Assembly: GCF_000485595.1 (NCBI RefSeq)
Contig: NW_014577337.1
Coordinates: forward strand, 135,461-199,460
DNA: 64,000 nucleotides
Source: Priapulus caudatus
Lineage: Eukaryota > Priapulida > Priapulimorpha > Priapulimorphida > Priapulidae
Direction: 5' to 3'
Shown: positions 55,591-64,000 of the stretch, one piece after another
How positions within the stretch are numbered: position 1 is the first letter of the stretch
How the letters are laid out: each line of letters starts with the position of its first letter
Program-made: the position numbers and the translations under genes
Notes under the pieces: generated by a model
Seen by the model: only the letters and a program-made list of their open reading frames with translations
Told to the model about the DNA's origin: nothing
Databases searched by the model: none

Positions 55591-55982
55591 TGATATTGCA
55601 ACATGTGCTGCTTTGTAATGCTACCTGCAGCAGAAAATGCAAATGAAACATCATGGGTTAGTATCTAGATTTTAACTGCTATTTTGCATTTCATTGTTAA
55701 CTAAAAATGGTGATTAACAAATGCCAGCTATATATAAATATATATAACTTTTTTATAACTGCAGATTTTTCTGCAGTTCATACAGACGAACATCGAAATT
55801 TCATTGCAAAATTATCGAACTTGTTATTAAACTGTAAACACCTTATTAGACTACATTATATTACTGCCTAATATTTTCAGATACAATGCGACAACTGTGA
55901 TCGTTGGGTTCACAGTGATTGTGACCAAGCTCACGCAGAAAACAATACGTACTTCTGCCAAATGTGCTCGGCACTAAATTGA
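55591..55982 (+). pseudogene. PHD finger exons (3' end of the Ulp1-type gene)
   Basis: Two exons. The first, about 55596-55656, reads YCNMCC...NETSW and ends at donor GTTAGT (55657). The second, 55881-55982, after TATTTTCAG, reads IQCDNCDRWVHSDC then YFCQMCSALN and stops at TGA 55980-55982. Together they give the C4HC3 ligand order of a PHD finger, with the typical W-IQCD-xC-x-RWVH signature. Phase 0 at the junction. PHD fingers usually read histone H3 tails. The link to the protease exons is inferred from strand, order and clean splice sites. A TGA just before YCNMC means the true start of the first exon is unclear. Confidence 0.72.
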
Positions 55983-56410
55983 AAAAAATTGTAAAGTAGT
56001 AGAATCAAGTGTAGGAAAGCGCCGACTTCACAGATAGTATATATTAGTTCGCAGCGCGGCAGGCAATCATCATAAATCACAAAAGACACATATTGGTGAC
56101 CACGCGGTAATGCACTTGCGTCATATATTAGTGGACCAGATTTGTTGACGAAAAGATGCGAAAGTAGCAGCTGACTTGGCGTGATCCTTTGAACCGAACA
56201 GTCCAGTTATTGTCCTGCTCCTATTGTGCCCCTGTTACTCTCACACGTAGTCCGCTATATTTCTCCGTTCATCTTCTACCGTTCACCTTCACCCCGGCCA
56301 AGCATCTCCGTGAACCGCTGCGCTAAGCATGAGTTTTACCGCGATCGACGTTACCTGTTTGCAACGAGACACGTACAAACCACCAAAGACACCATCGTCT
56401 CATCTTCACA
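55983..56410. other. Unassigned; possible leader before env fragment
   Basis: Contains TATTGGTGACC (about 56094-56104), which resembles the primer-binding region of some invertebrate LTR elements, but no LTR matching 59035-59168 precedes it. Confidence 0.4.
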
Positions 56411-58256
56411 ATGATCACGCACGTTGCGATTTGCGCTATCGCCATGACCATCGCTACGGCCGAAGTTTTTGTACCACAAAGAAGCCTGTCGGTCACGCAA
56501 AGTTCTTGGACCATCATCTTCTCCCTCGACCTCGCGCCGATTAAAACCTACATGCGTGGCATAGACGAGCAAATTCAATATTTGTTCCACGACCCCACGA
56601 CACGGACTCGTTGCGCCGAGATACAGCCCGAACGACCTACCCCCGCCCCGCCCAGCCCAGCCCGATACAGCCCGAACGACCTACCCCCGCCCCGCCCAGC
56701 TCCCTCCGCCGCGACCTCCAGCCCCCTTCCGATCGCTTTGCCACCCAACGCCCACCGTTGCCATCAACGGCCCCCTCTCTCAACGTTACGGATGGCCCAC
56801 TGAAGACATTCAGCAGGAAGCCGCTGCTAATCTCGCCCGTCTGCGCAAGGACCTGTACGATGCTATCAGACCCTCGACACCGGTACAAAAGGTCACGCAG
56901 CAACACAAACCCCAGGCCAAGTCCAACATGCCGCGATTCCGTGCCATGATCCAGGACGTCATCCACGCGCACGCAGCCGACTTCAACGCGCGCTATCAGC
57001 GCTTAGCAGACCGCATCAACGCTCTCACATCCATGTTTAATCACCACCGTAGTAAGCGTTCCTTACTGCCCTTTCTTGGTAGCATACAAAAGTTCTTGTA
57101 TGGTGTGGCCACTGAGAACGACATTAACGCATTACAGGACAGGCTCGCACGCATGGAGACGACCCATGGCGCTTTTCAGCACGCCATTGAAGAATCCCTC
57201 ACAGTCTTTAACCTCACTAAAACGCAAGTCCAACTCAACCACCATACACTCAACCAGCTCATCAACGGGGTTGACACAATGCGACAATTTGTCAATGACA
57301 TCAACATCCGCCTCGTTACACTAAGTGACACAAGCACGGCTCGCTTTGCGCTCGTCACACAATTACAGACAACCTTCGACAAACTCATCCTTACATTGAA
57401 CGACATTACGCTTATCGTAGCTGACATAGAACACGCACTAACTAGCTGCCTCACAGGTAAGCTACCCATCTCCCTAGTCTCGTCCGCCCAATTACTTGAC
57501 ATCCTGCAGGACATTAAACAAGTCCTGCCTAACTACCTGGCTCTTCCGAATAACGTCGATCATAGCATCTTGTACTACTACAGTCTCCTCCAGACAGTTG
57601 TAGTCCCAGTCGAAGATTCATTTCACGTTATTACGTTCCTTCCACTTAAGCACGTAGGTCAAGTCTTCAACATATTCCAAATTTTCCCGGCCCCTGCCAC
57701 TATCAATGGCACTGCGGCCACCGTCTATTACAACCTCCATGCGACGTACATCGCCGTGGCACAAGATAAGACCCGCTACTTCTATCCCCGCCCCGATCAG
57801 GTCCGTGCCTGTCTTGACGATACCACCGGCATTTGTCAAGCCGAGTCAGCCATCTACCCCGTCGCAGGCTCTACAGACTGCCCGCTAGCATTACTTTTAC
57901 ACAACACCATTAACATTGCCGCGCATTGTCAGCGTCATATTACCATCCAGGCGCACTCCCACCATTTCGCCGCTCACATTGGCAATGGCCACTGGCTTCT
58001 CTCCCCAGTACACCCCTTTCCAACCTCCATAGTACTCCCCCCAGTACTCTCCCCAGTACACCCCTTTTGCTTAACCATCTCCTGCCAGATTACTAGCAAC
58101 TACCCACCCAACGTCACCGACGTCCAAATTACCCATCGCCAAATTGTCACGCTCCACTCAGGTTGTTCAGTCCACGCAATCAAACTTGCCTTGCCCACCT
58201 TTTATCATCATGACTCCACTATAGACATGACACAGGCCATCACCCACCTTCTGTGA
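56411..58256 (+). pseudogene. Env / F-like fusion glycoprotein fragment (errantivirus/baculovirus-F type)
   Basis: Envelope-like gene of an endogenous retroelement in two frames. Frame 1, 56411-56803, starts with a hydrophobic leader (residues about 1-18) and passes into Pro-rich sequence. Frame 2, 56928-58256 (442 codons), carries the body. Near its residues 42-46 is a dibasic furin-type site (RSKRS) followed by a Gly/Leu/Phe-rich fusion-peptide-like segment, then long heptad-like stretches (about 70-160) typical of class I fusion proteins and of baculovirus F. The frame change lies between about 56780 and 56930. No hydrophobic anchor is visible before the stop, so the membrane segment is missing. 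Residues about 360-380 hold a short internal repeat (LSPVHPF). No gag or pol is adjacent. Family role: membrane fusion; not functional as found. Confidence 0.75.
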
Positions 58257-58687
58257 AGACTTACTTCAGGAACAACACATGTCAGTACACGAATGAGGAA
58301 ACCGAGAGATTATTCTCGGTGATTCACATTCCCTCCTGCGTCCCATTCATGGCGGCTAACGCGTGGAAGACGACCCAGATCCTCCCAAATAGGACTCTCA
58401 GGTGCTTCCTAGAGAACCTATGGGCTGCACAGCTGAATCTCTCCCCGACTTTAATGCAGCAGCAGAAGGAGTGGGAGAGGCATTTCTGGACGGAGATCGT
58501 CACCAAAGGCGGGACGAACTTCGAGAGGGACGGGTTCAATGAATCCTACTGGACCACCAAGGCAACCGATAACTATCCGTTGACCTTCACCAACACCGTC
58601 CAGGTGCTCCCCACGGGCCCCTTGGGGACTTACTGCGAGGTGGACATCCAGAGGTGGTTGAACAATGAATACCATGTCCAAAACTAA
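58214..58687 (+). CDS. Unrecognised ORF after env fragment
   Basis: Open from 58214 to TAA 58685-58687 (157 codons) with no ATG near the start; the first plausible initiator would be GTG at 58253. The product is Trp/Asn/Thr-rich, with the cysteines widely spaced, no membrane segment and no motif I recognise. It follows the env stop by reading through in another frame and precedes a retroelement polypurine tract and LTR by about 350 bp, so it is probably part of the same retroelement remnant. Confidence 0.4.
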   Translation, partial: LHYRHDTGHHPPSVKTYFRNNTCQYTNEETERLFSVIHIPSCVPFMAANAWKTTQILPNRTLRCFLENLWAAQLNLSPTLMQQQKEWERHFWTEIVTKGGTNFERDGFNESYWTTKATDNYPLTFTNTVQVLPTGPLGTYCEVDIQRWLNNEYHVQN

Positions 58688-59020
58688 AGGTTAGCTCAGG
58701 AGAGGAAGGAGATAACACTCTTTGTTGCAGTCTTGGGAGTTCTAAACCAAGCTGTGTTTGTTTGTGAATCTCTTTGACTTCTTCGGGCTCTTAAATATGT
58801 TGGAGGTTAGTCTCTGCTTTGAGTTCACCTACTTGCTCAAGTTTTATATCGATATATATTAAGTGCTTTCCATTATTACTAAGTATAATAGTAAGTATGC
58901 TTAATATATATATGCTATCAGATGTTTTATAACTTTTTGATTCATTTTCTGTACCATAATAATCGACAGGTTATGTCGTAGAGTATTTTGTTTATCATTA
59001 TACAATTAATCAACCTTTCC

Positions 59021-59168
59021 AAGTTGGGGATAGATGTAATGTTCTGAGCGACCTTTTCACTTAAGCGACCTTTTTACATAAGTGACAATAAAGGTCAGAG
59101 GTTATCTGACGAGTGATCCCCGCCGTAACTGCACGCATTAGTCTTTTCTCTCCATTCTTCCTGTTACA
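59021..59168 (+). repeat. Polypurine tract and 3' LTR
   Basis: AAGTTGGGGATAGA (59021-59034) then TGTAATGTTCTGAGCGACC to CTGTTACA (59035-59168, 134 bp). TGTAA/TTACA ends are inverted; AATAAAGG near 59087. No matching 5' LTR upstream of the env fragment. Confidence 0.7.
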
Positions 59169-59583
59169 ATTCTACAAGTGATACACATACTGTGAACACT
59201 TCACACAGTGCCAAACAGCCTGTGTATTCCTGACCTCCCCCATCTGGGGCAAAACATTGATAGGTGCATTATTATTTGTAACCTTATTCATGATCTCGTT
59301 GCTGCTATGTGATATCGAAGCAGCAGCACTATCCGAGTAAATATCAAATTTTTGGTTGGATAGCTGGTAGCAATTATATATGTTTACACTTTCCACATTA
59401 TTTAAAGATCAACTGATTATGAAAAGTAGTTAAACATGATAAATTAAAAATAGAAACATCAATTTTTTATTTTCAGGCTCACCTGTTTTTGAACACAATC
59501 GTTGTAATGTACCCGTTAAATTTTCTGGGAAGCGATTCACTGTTATGAAAAGGACTATAACCCAATTAATTCAGTGCAGACAA
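59169..59583. other. AT-rich, no gene seen
   Basis: No recognisable coding sequence. TTTTCAGGCTC at 59470 could be a splice acceptor for the fragment that follows. Confidence 0.45.
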
Positions 59584-59972
59584 TCTTGGTGCAAACTCAT
59601 TGTTCGGTTTTGTTGAAAGTTTCTCAGCTACGTACTACTGTCGCATTTGCTTAACAATTTTCCATGAAAGTGATACCGTGCTGACAACTAAAGATATTTA
59701 TGATCGTCATGTACAGTAGGCTCAAGATAGTGACCAGCATGTTCATGGAGTAAAGAACAGTTCTGCTTTAAATGATTGCATGTAATTTCATATTCTGTCA
59801 AATTTCTCTCTGGACATCATGCATGATATCCTAGAAAGTGTAGCACAATATGAAATTAAATAGGTGATAAATTATTTCATTGCGGAACGTCAACCTACAT
59901 TACTGCCACTTGAAGAATTCAATAAGCATTTAGAAAGTCATGACTATGGTATTACAGAAATGAAAAACAAGC
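59584..59972 (+). pseudogene. Fragment of a repetitive transposon-associated ORF (MHDILEG-type)
   Basis: Reads with several stops through GFVESFSATYYCRICL (about 59600-59650), VHGVKNSSALNDC (about 59735-59780) and FSLDIMHDILESVAQYEI (about 59805-59860), ending HDYGITEMKNKL at the LTR edge (59972). This motif order recurs in a highly repeated invertebrate protein family that is probably transposon-encoded; its biochemical role is unknown to me. The fragment is cut on the right by the 59973 LTR. Recognition is from memory of the family. Confidence 0.55.
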
Positions 59973-60166
59973 TGTGACGTTGGTACTGTGCAGTGTCGCC
60001 CTCTATGAACGGGGTGCTTCCGCTATGTTTGTACTGAGCTACAGCCTAGAGCCTTATGCGCAGGTGCAAGCCCGTGAAGGAAATCATGGCTGATTATAGT
60101 TAACAATAAAGGATCGTTTGTCATAAGTCAGTGTCTTTGCTGTCACTCCGCTCGTTCATCTTGACA
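59973..60166 (+). repeat. 5' LTR of the 59973-64000+ gypsy element
   Basis: 194 bp, TGTGACGTTGG to ATCTTGACA, with AATAAAGGATCGTTTGTCA. Related to 18812-18962. The 3' LTR would lie beyond the window end. Confidence 0.88.
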
Positions 60167-60168
60167 GA

Positions 60169-60180
60169 TGGTGTCAGAAC
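60169..60180 (+). promoter_or_regulatory. Primer-binding site
   Basis: TGGTGTCAGAAC starts 2 bp after the LTR end and shares its first 11 bases with the site at 41803, so both families probably use the same tRNA primer. Confidence 0.85.
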
Positions 60181-60219
60181 TTTCGTCCAGTATAGTTTTC
60201 GTATTTTCATCAAAGAAAA

Positions 60220-61152
60220 ATGGCTTGCTCCGTTCCCGGAAAAATTCGATCTTTCGGATGCCAATCAAAATCGTGCACAGATTGGAAACTTTTTGAACAG
60301 GTATGGACGAACTATTCACTTTGTTCAGGACTTTCAGAGAAAGATGCGAAAATACAGACCGCAACCTTGTTGACATGCTTCTCGAAGAGCGCTCTGAAGG
60401 CCTACAACTCGCTGACTTTTGGGCCGACAGAGGACAAAACTGACATCAAAACGGTCATGACGAAAATGAAAACTCTGGGTTGGAACGAAGAACGAGACCT
60501 ACAAACGTTACCTTTTCAACCTTCGGGTGCAGAAACCAGGTAAAAAGGTAGATGACTTCTATGCTGAGTTACTCAAGCTTTCTGAGAACTGTAATTTTGG
60601 TACATTGAGAGATTCTCTCATCAGAGATAGGCTGCTCATGGGTATCAGGGATTCGGCTGCTCAGAAAAAGTTGTTGTATGAAACGAAACTCACGTTGGAA
60701 ACGGCACTTCTCGTGTGCCGGTCATATAAAGCCACGGGCTCTAGACTATCGGGAAAGCTGCATCCAGTCCCTCCTCAGGCGCTCCTGCAGATGTGGGTGC
60801 AGTCGAGCGGAAGCCATTCAAGAAGCAATCGAAGCACATGCTGAAGAAGAAACACGGTGGTCATCATAGTCATGGTAGTTCAGCGCCACGTGGTGATCCT
60901 TGCCAGTACTGTGGAAGAGGGCCTCACGATCGAAAGTTTTGTCCAGCTAGAGACAAAAACTGTTCCAATTGCGGGTACAAGGGACATTTTGGTCATGTGT
61001 GCAGAAAAAGTGCGTACCAGTCTCAGTCGAATTCGGCATCGGGCGTGAAGTCACTCAATCTGACGTCTTTGATCGTGTTGATCAGGAAGATGCATTTCTC
61101 GGCTTGGTGGATCAGCAGGGTTATAATTCCGAATCCGATCAGTGGATTGTGA
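60220..61152 (+). pseudogene. Ty3/gypsy gag, disrupted
   Basis: Starts 40 bp after the primer-binding site at an ATG in 60220-60222. N-terminal capsid: CTDWKLFEQVWTNYSL, then TLLTCFSKSALKAYN. A frameshift near 60530 moves to the 60527 frame (KVDDFYAELLKLSENCNFG, LIRDRLLMGIRD, a typical gag C-terminal domain), and another near 60795 to the 60793 frame, which encodes two zinc knuckles (CQYCGRGPHDRKFC and CSNCGYKGHFGHVC, about 60900-61005). Capsid assembly and RNA binding by family; frames would need two corrections to join. Confidence 0.87.
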
Positions 61153-63133
61153 AGCTTGACGTAGATGGCGCTCCGATCAGTTTCTGTGTTGATACCGGTG
61201 CAGATGTAAATGTTATATCTAGGTCGGTTTACGAGAAACATTTCACGCATAAAATGCTGTTCCCTACTCGCAGGTCGCTCAGAGGTCCTAGCAGGAAGCC
61301 ATTGCCAACTCTCGGTACTTTCCAGCTCACCATTCGACGTAGCAAGGGAGAAAAACATGTGTAGACAGAAATTTAAGTCATCGAAGGTGGTGCTTCTGCG
61401 CTACTAAGCCGCTACACTAGTTGTGATCTCAACATAGTGCAACTTAATGTGGGTAGTATCGACGACTACCGACAGCTTTTCAAGGGGCTGGGTGAAATGC
61501 CGCATCCATACAAGATTCATTCGCAGTTCCCGTACCTCGACGTGTTGCTATTCCGCTAATGCCTAAGGTGAAGAAAGAATTAGATCGCTTAGAAACTATG
61601 GGTGTCATACGCAAAGTGACACAGCCTACAGACTGGTGTGCGCTTATAGTGGTGGTTCGAAAGCGTAATGGTAGCATCAGGGTCTGCTGTGATTTCACGA
61701 AACTCAATAATCGGTCATACGTAGGGCGTAGCCGTCACCAGTTGCCCATCATCGACCATGTCCTGTGTCAGATGGCAGGTGCGGAAGTTTTCTCGAAATT
61801 GGGACGCTAACAGGGGTTTCATCAGATCAAGTTGGCCGACGAAAGTCTCAACTTACTGAACACCACGTTCATAACTCCATTTGGTCGTTACTGTTTCCAG
61901 CGTAAATCCGCGTTTTCGGGATAAACTCCGGACCAGAACATTATCAGTGTCAAATACATAGCATTCTACGTGGACTCGACGGCGTTGTGTGCATCATGGA
62001 TGACTTGGTAGTGTTTGGAGAAACGGTTGAAGAACATGACGATCGCCTTGAGAAAGTTCTTCAGAAGCTAGCCGAAGCGGGGGTCACACTTAATCGTGCC
62101 AAGTGTGTCTTCAGAGTTTCCGAAATAGCTTTCGCGGGTCACGTAGTCGGGCAAAGTGGTATCAAGGTAGACCCTAGTAAAGTCGAAGCTGTCTCCAAGC
62201 TGCCTATACCACTCAATGTCCAGGATCTGCGAAGATTTATGGGCATGGTGAACCATCTGGGGAAGTTTCTCCCAGACCTCGCGACGCACACGGATCCTCT
62301 CAGACAGTTGTTATCTGTGAAGAATGACTGGGTTTGGGGTCCGGTGCAGAAAAACGCTTTTCGGAAAATCAAGGAGGTGATCTGTGCTGCACCAGTGCTG
62401 ATGCTCTATAATCCTTCTCGCAAAATACGCGTCACTGAGGACAGTTCATCATATGACTCGGGGCTGTTATCAGGCAAAAGGACTCGAACGATCAGTGGAA
62501 ACCGGTGGCCTTCGCATCTAGATCGCTCCAGCAGAAACCAGATACGTGCAGATTGAAAAGGAAGCGTTGGCTTCAACCTGGGCATGCTGTCGCTTCGAGG
62601 ACTATCTGATTGGGCTCCGTTTCACGCTTAAGACGGACCACAAGCCGCTCATTTCGCTACTCGGATCGAAATCTCTGGAGGAACTGCCGCCACGTATACA
62701 GCGGATGCGTATGCGACTCATGCGATTCTCACATGATATCGAGCATGCACCTGGAAGCAAGCTCTATATCGCGAACACTCTTTCGCGTGCGCCGACCACA
62801 CCTGCCAAGAAAGGCATGGATTACGATCTTTGTGAAGGGACTAACGCGTATGTCAACCTCGTGATTGACAACGTGCCGGCTACGGATGTTCGGCTGCGAC
62901 AGATTCGTGAACATCAGTTGGACGAGCAACTGCGTACGTACGTAGAAAATGATTGGCCTGCCAAGTGCCAACTTACTTCTTTTCTCCAGCAATACTGGGC
63001 TTACCAGGCAGATCTGACCATCGTTCAAGATCTACTACTGTATCGCTCTCGCATCTTCATGCCCTCATCCCTTCGTCTGGAGATGTTGGATCGTCTGCAC
63101 GAAGGGCATCAGGGGATTGTGAAATGCCGCTAG
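60969..63133 (+). pseudogene. Ty3/gypsy protease, reverse transcriptase and RNase H, disrupted
   Basis: Protease in the 60969 frame: FCVDTGADVNVIS (catalytic DTGA, about 61180-61220). Reverse transcriptase: fingers in 61559-61810 (PTDWCALIVVVRKRNGSIRV), a broken palm with FHQIKLADESLN and TFITPFGRYCFQR (61815-61905), the catalytic box as CIMDDLVVFG (61990-62020), thumb to about 62300 (RRFMGMVNHLGKFLP). RNase H spans the 61987 and 62546 frames: KIRVTEDSSSYDSG, QIEKEALASTWACCRFEDYL, KTDHKPLISLLGS, ANTLSRAP. The HHCC start (LDRLHEGHQGIVKCR) closes the 62546 frame at 63133. Stops and frameshifts at several points. Confidence 0.88.
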
Positions 63134-64000
63134 CGCGCTCTACAGTCGGTTTAGTGGCGGGACATTTCCCATCAAATCGAGGACCTTGTGGAAAATTGTC
63201 GCGTTTGTAGCAAAGCTGAGCGAAATCCGATGGAACCGCTTCGTCCCTCATTTATGCCTACCAGGTCTTGGCAAAAAGTCGCGACCGACTTGTACGAATT
63301 CAGAAAAGATCAGTATCTGATAGTAGTTGATTACTACTCACGATTCATAGAGATGGCGTGACTCAAAGACTTGACCAGTCAGACTACGGTCACCCATCTC
63401 AAATCGTTCTTTGCTAGGCACGTGGTTCCGGAGACTTATGAGTGATAATGGTGGCCAGTACACTGAGATGAGTTTGCTAGATTCGCATGCGACTACGGTT
63501 TCTAGCATGTTACCATGAGTCCTCACCATTCTTCAGGAAATGGGGAGGTAGAGAGAGCGGTAAAAACGCTCAAAGGTCTGCTCAGTTCCGCTACAGACCC
63601 CTACGAGGCGTTGCTGTGCTATAGTAGCACACCTCTGGCTTGCGGGTTTAGCCCAGCTGAACTCTTGTACAATCGTCGTATCAGGACCAAAATCGCTATG
63701 GTTCATGAGAAGCTGCTACTAGCTGTTCCTGATCCCGTTGTTCTCCATGAAAAGGAAGAGCATATCCAGATTCAGTCGAAAATCAACTTCGACAGGTCTC
63801 ATCTCGCTAGAGATCTCCCTTCGTTGGAAGAAGGCCAAGAAGTCTACCTGCCAGGTCGTCAGGAGACAGGAGTCGTAGACAACAAGGTGCATGATCGGTC
63901 TTACGTGGTGAACACACCTACAGGGCAATTCAGGAAAAAGGAAGCCTCCCACGTATGTTACAAGGTCTGGCCGTGTATCAAAGCCAAACCAAAAATATGA
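63134..64000 (+). pseudogene. Ty3/gypsy integrase, disrupted, runs off window
   Basis: Zinc-binding Cys pair at about 63190-63215, first catalytic Asp in VATDLYEFRKDQYLIVVDYY (about 63278-63340), second Asp region MSDNGGQYT shifted near 63440-63470, catalytic Glu in HHSSGNGEVERAVKTL (63518-63570), then CGFSPAELLYNRRIRTK and the C-terminal beta-barrel-like EGQEVYLPGRQETGVVDNKV. Frame 63515-64000 is open to the window end. The 3' LTR is expected beyond it. Confidence 0.88.

Overview
This is eukaryotic, almost certainly metazoan, nuclear DNA. Genes are split by GT-AG introns, coding density is very low, microsatellites and minisatellites are abundant, and most recognisable coding sequence belongs to transposable elements. 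The one convincing host gene is a divergent ionotropic receptor (IR) of the kind that expands in arthropod genomes, so an arthropod (possibly a crustacean) is the best guess; this is inference. Many retroelement reading frames carry single-base frameshifts, so some breaks could be assembly error rather than decay. There is one 38-N gap (34515-34552).

Layout. 1-4360: CT-rich and GATA microsatellites, a direct-repeat pair, otherwise unassigned. 4361-5840: stacked non-autonomous DNA elements. 5923-9866: a tandem duplication of an IR locus, with an intact 488-codon gene (8044-9510, minus) and a truncated copy (5923-6420, minus) whose flank carries a terminal-inverted-repeat (TIR) insertion. 10060-10440: BEL/Pao fragment. 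10600-15190: simple repeats, minisatellites and hairpins. 15409-18779: a hAT transposon (minus) with a three-exon transposase model bearing one nonsense codon and one frameshift. 18812-23273: a decayed Ty3/gypsy element next to an LTR of another family. 23740-29425: satellites, an inverted satellite pair, a 9-bp-TSD TIR element holding a TTAGGG-like array, and a TA-flanked TIR element inside a satellite monomer. 30270-36900: GTGCGT minisatellite, a tRNA-related SINE dimer, further minisatellites, the gap, a second TIR element with a TTAGGG array, and a perfect 42-bp palindrome. 37157-40524: 5'-truncated gypsy with its 3' LTR.

41501-55982 (plus) appears to be one decayed multi-exon gene encoding an Ulp1/C48-type cysteine protease with a C-terminal PHD finger. 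It is interrupted by a gypsy element with paired LTRs and a 5-bp TSD (41605-46270) and by a TIR element of about 5 kb in an intron (48463-53580) that carries a decayed CXC (tesmin/TSO1-like) ORF. 56411-59168: an env/F-like fusion-protein fragment and a downstream LTR. 59584-59972: fragment of another transposon-associated ORF, cut by the 5' LTR of a further gypsy element (59973-64000 and beyond).

No operon or pathway logic links these genes. The organising principle is layered insertion. In four cases an unoccupied paralogous site lies in the same window, so target site and element ends can be read directly.
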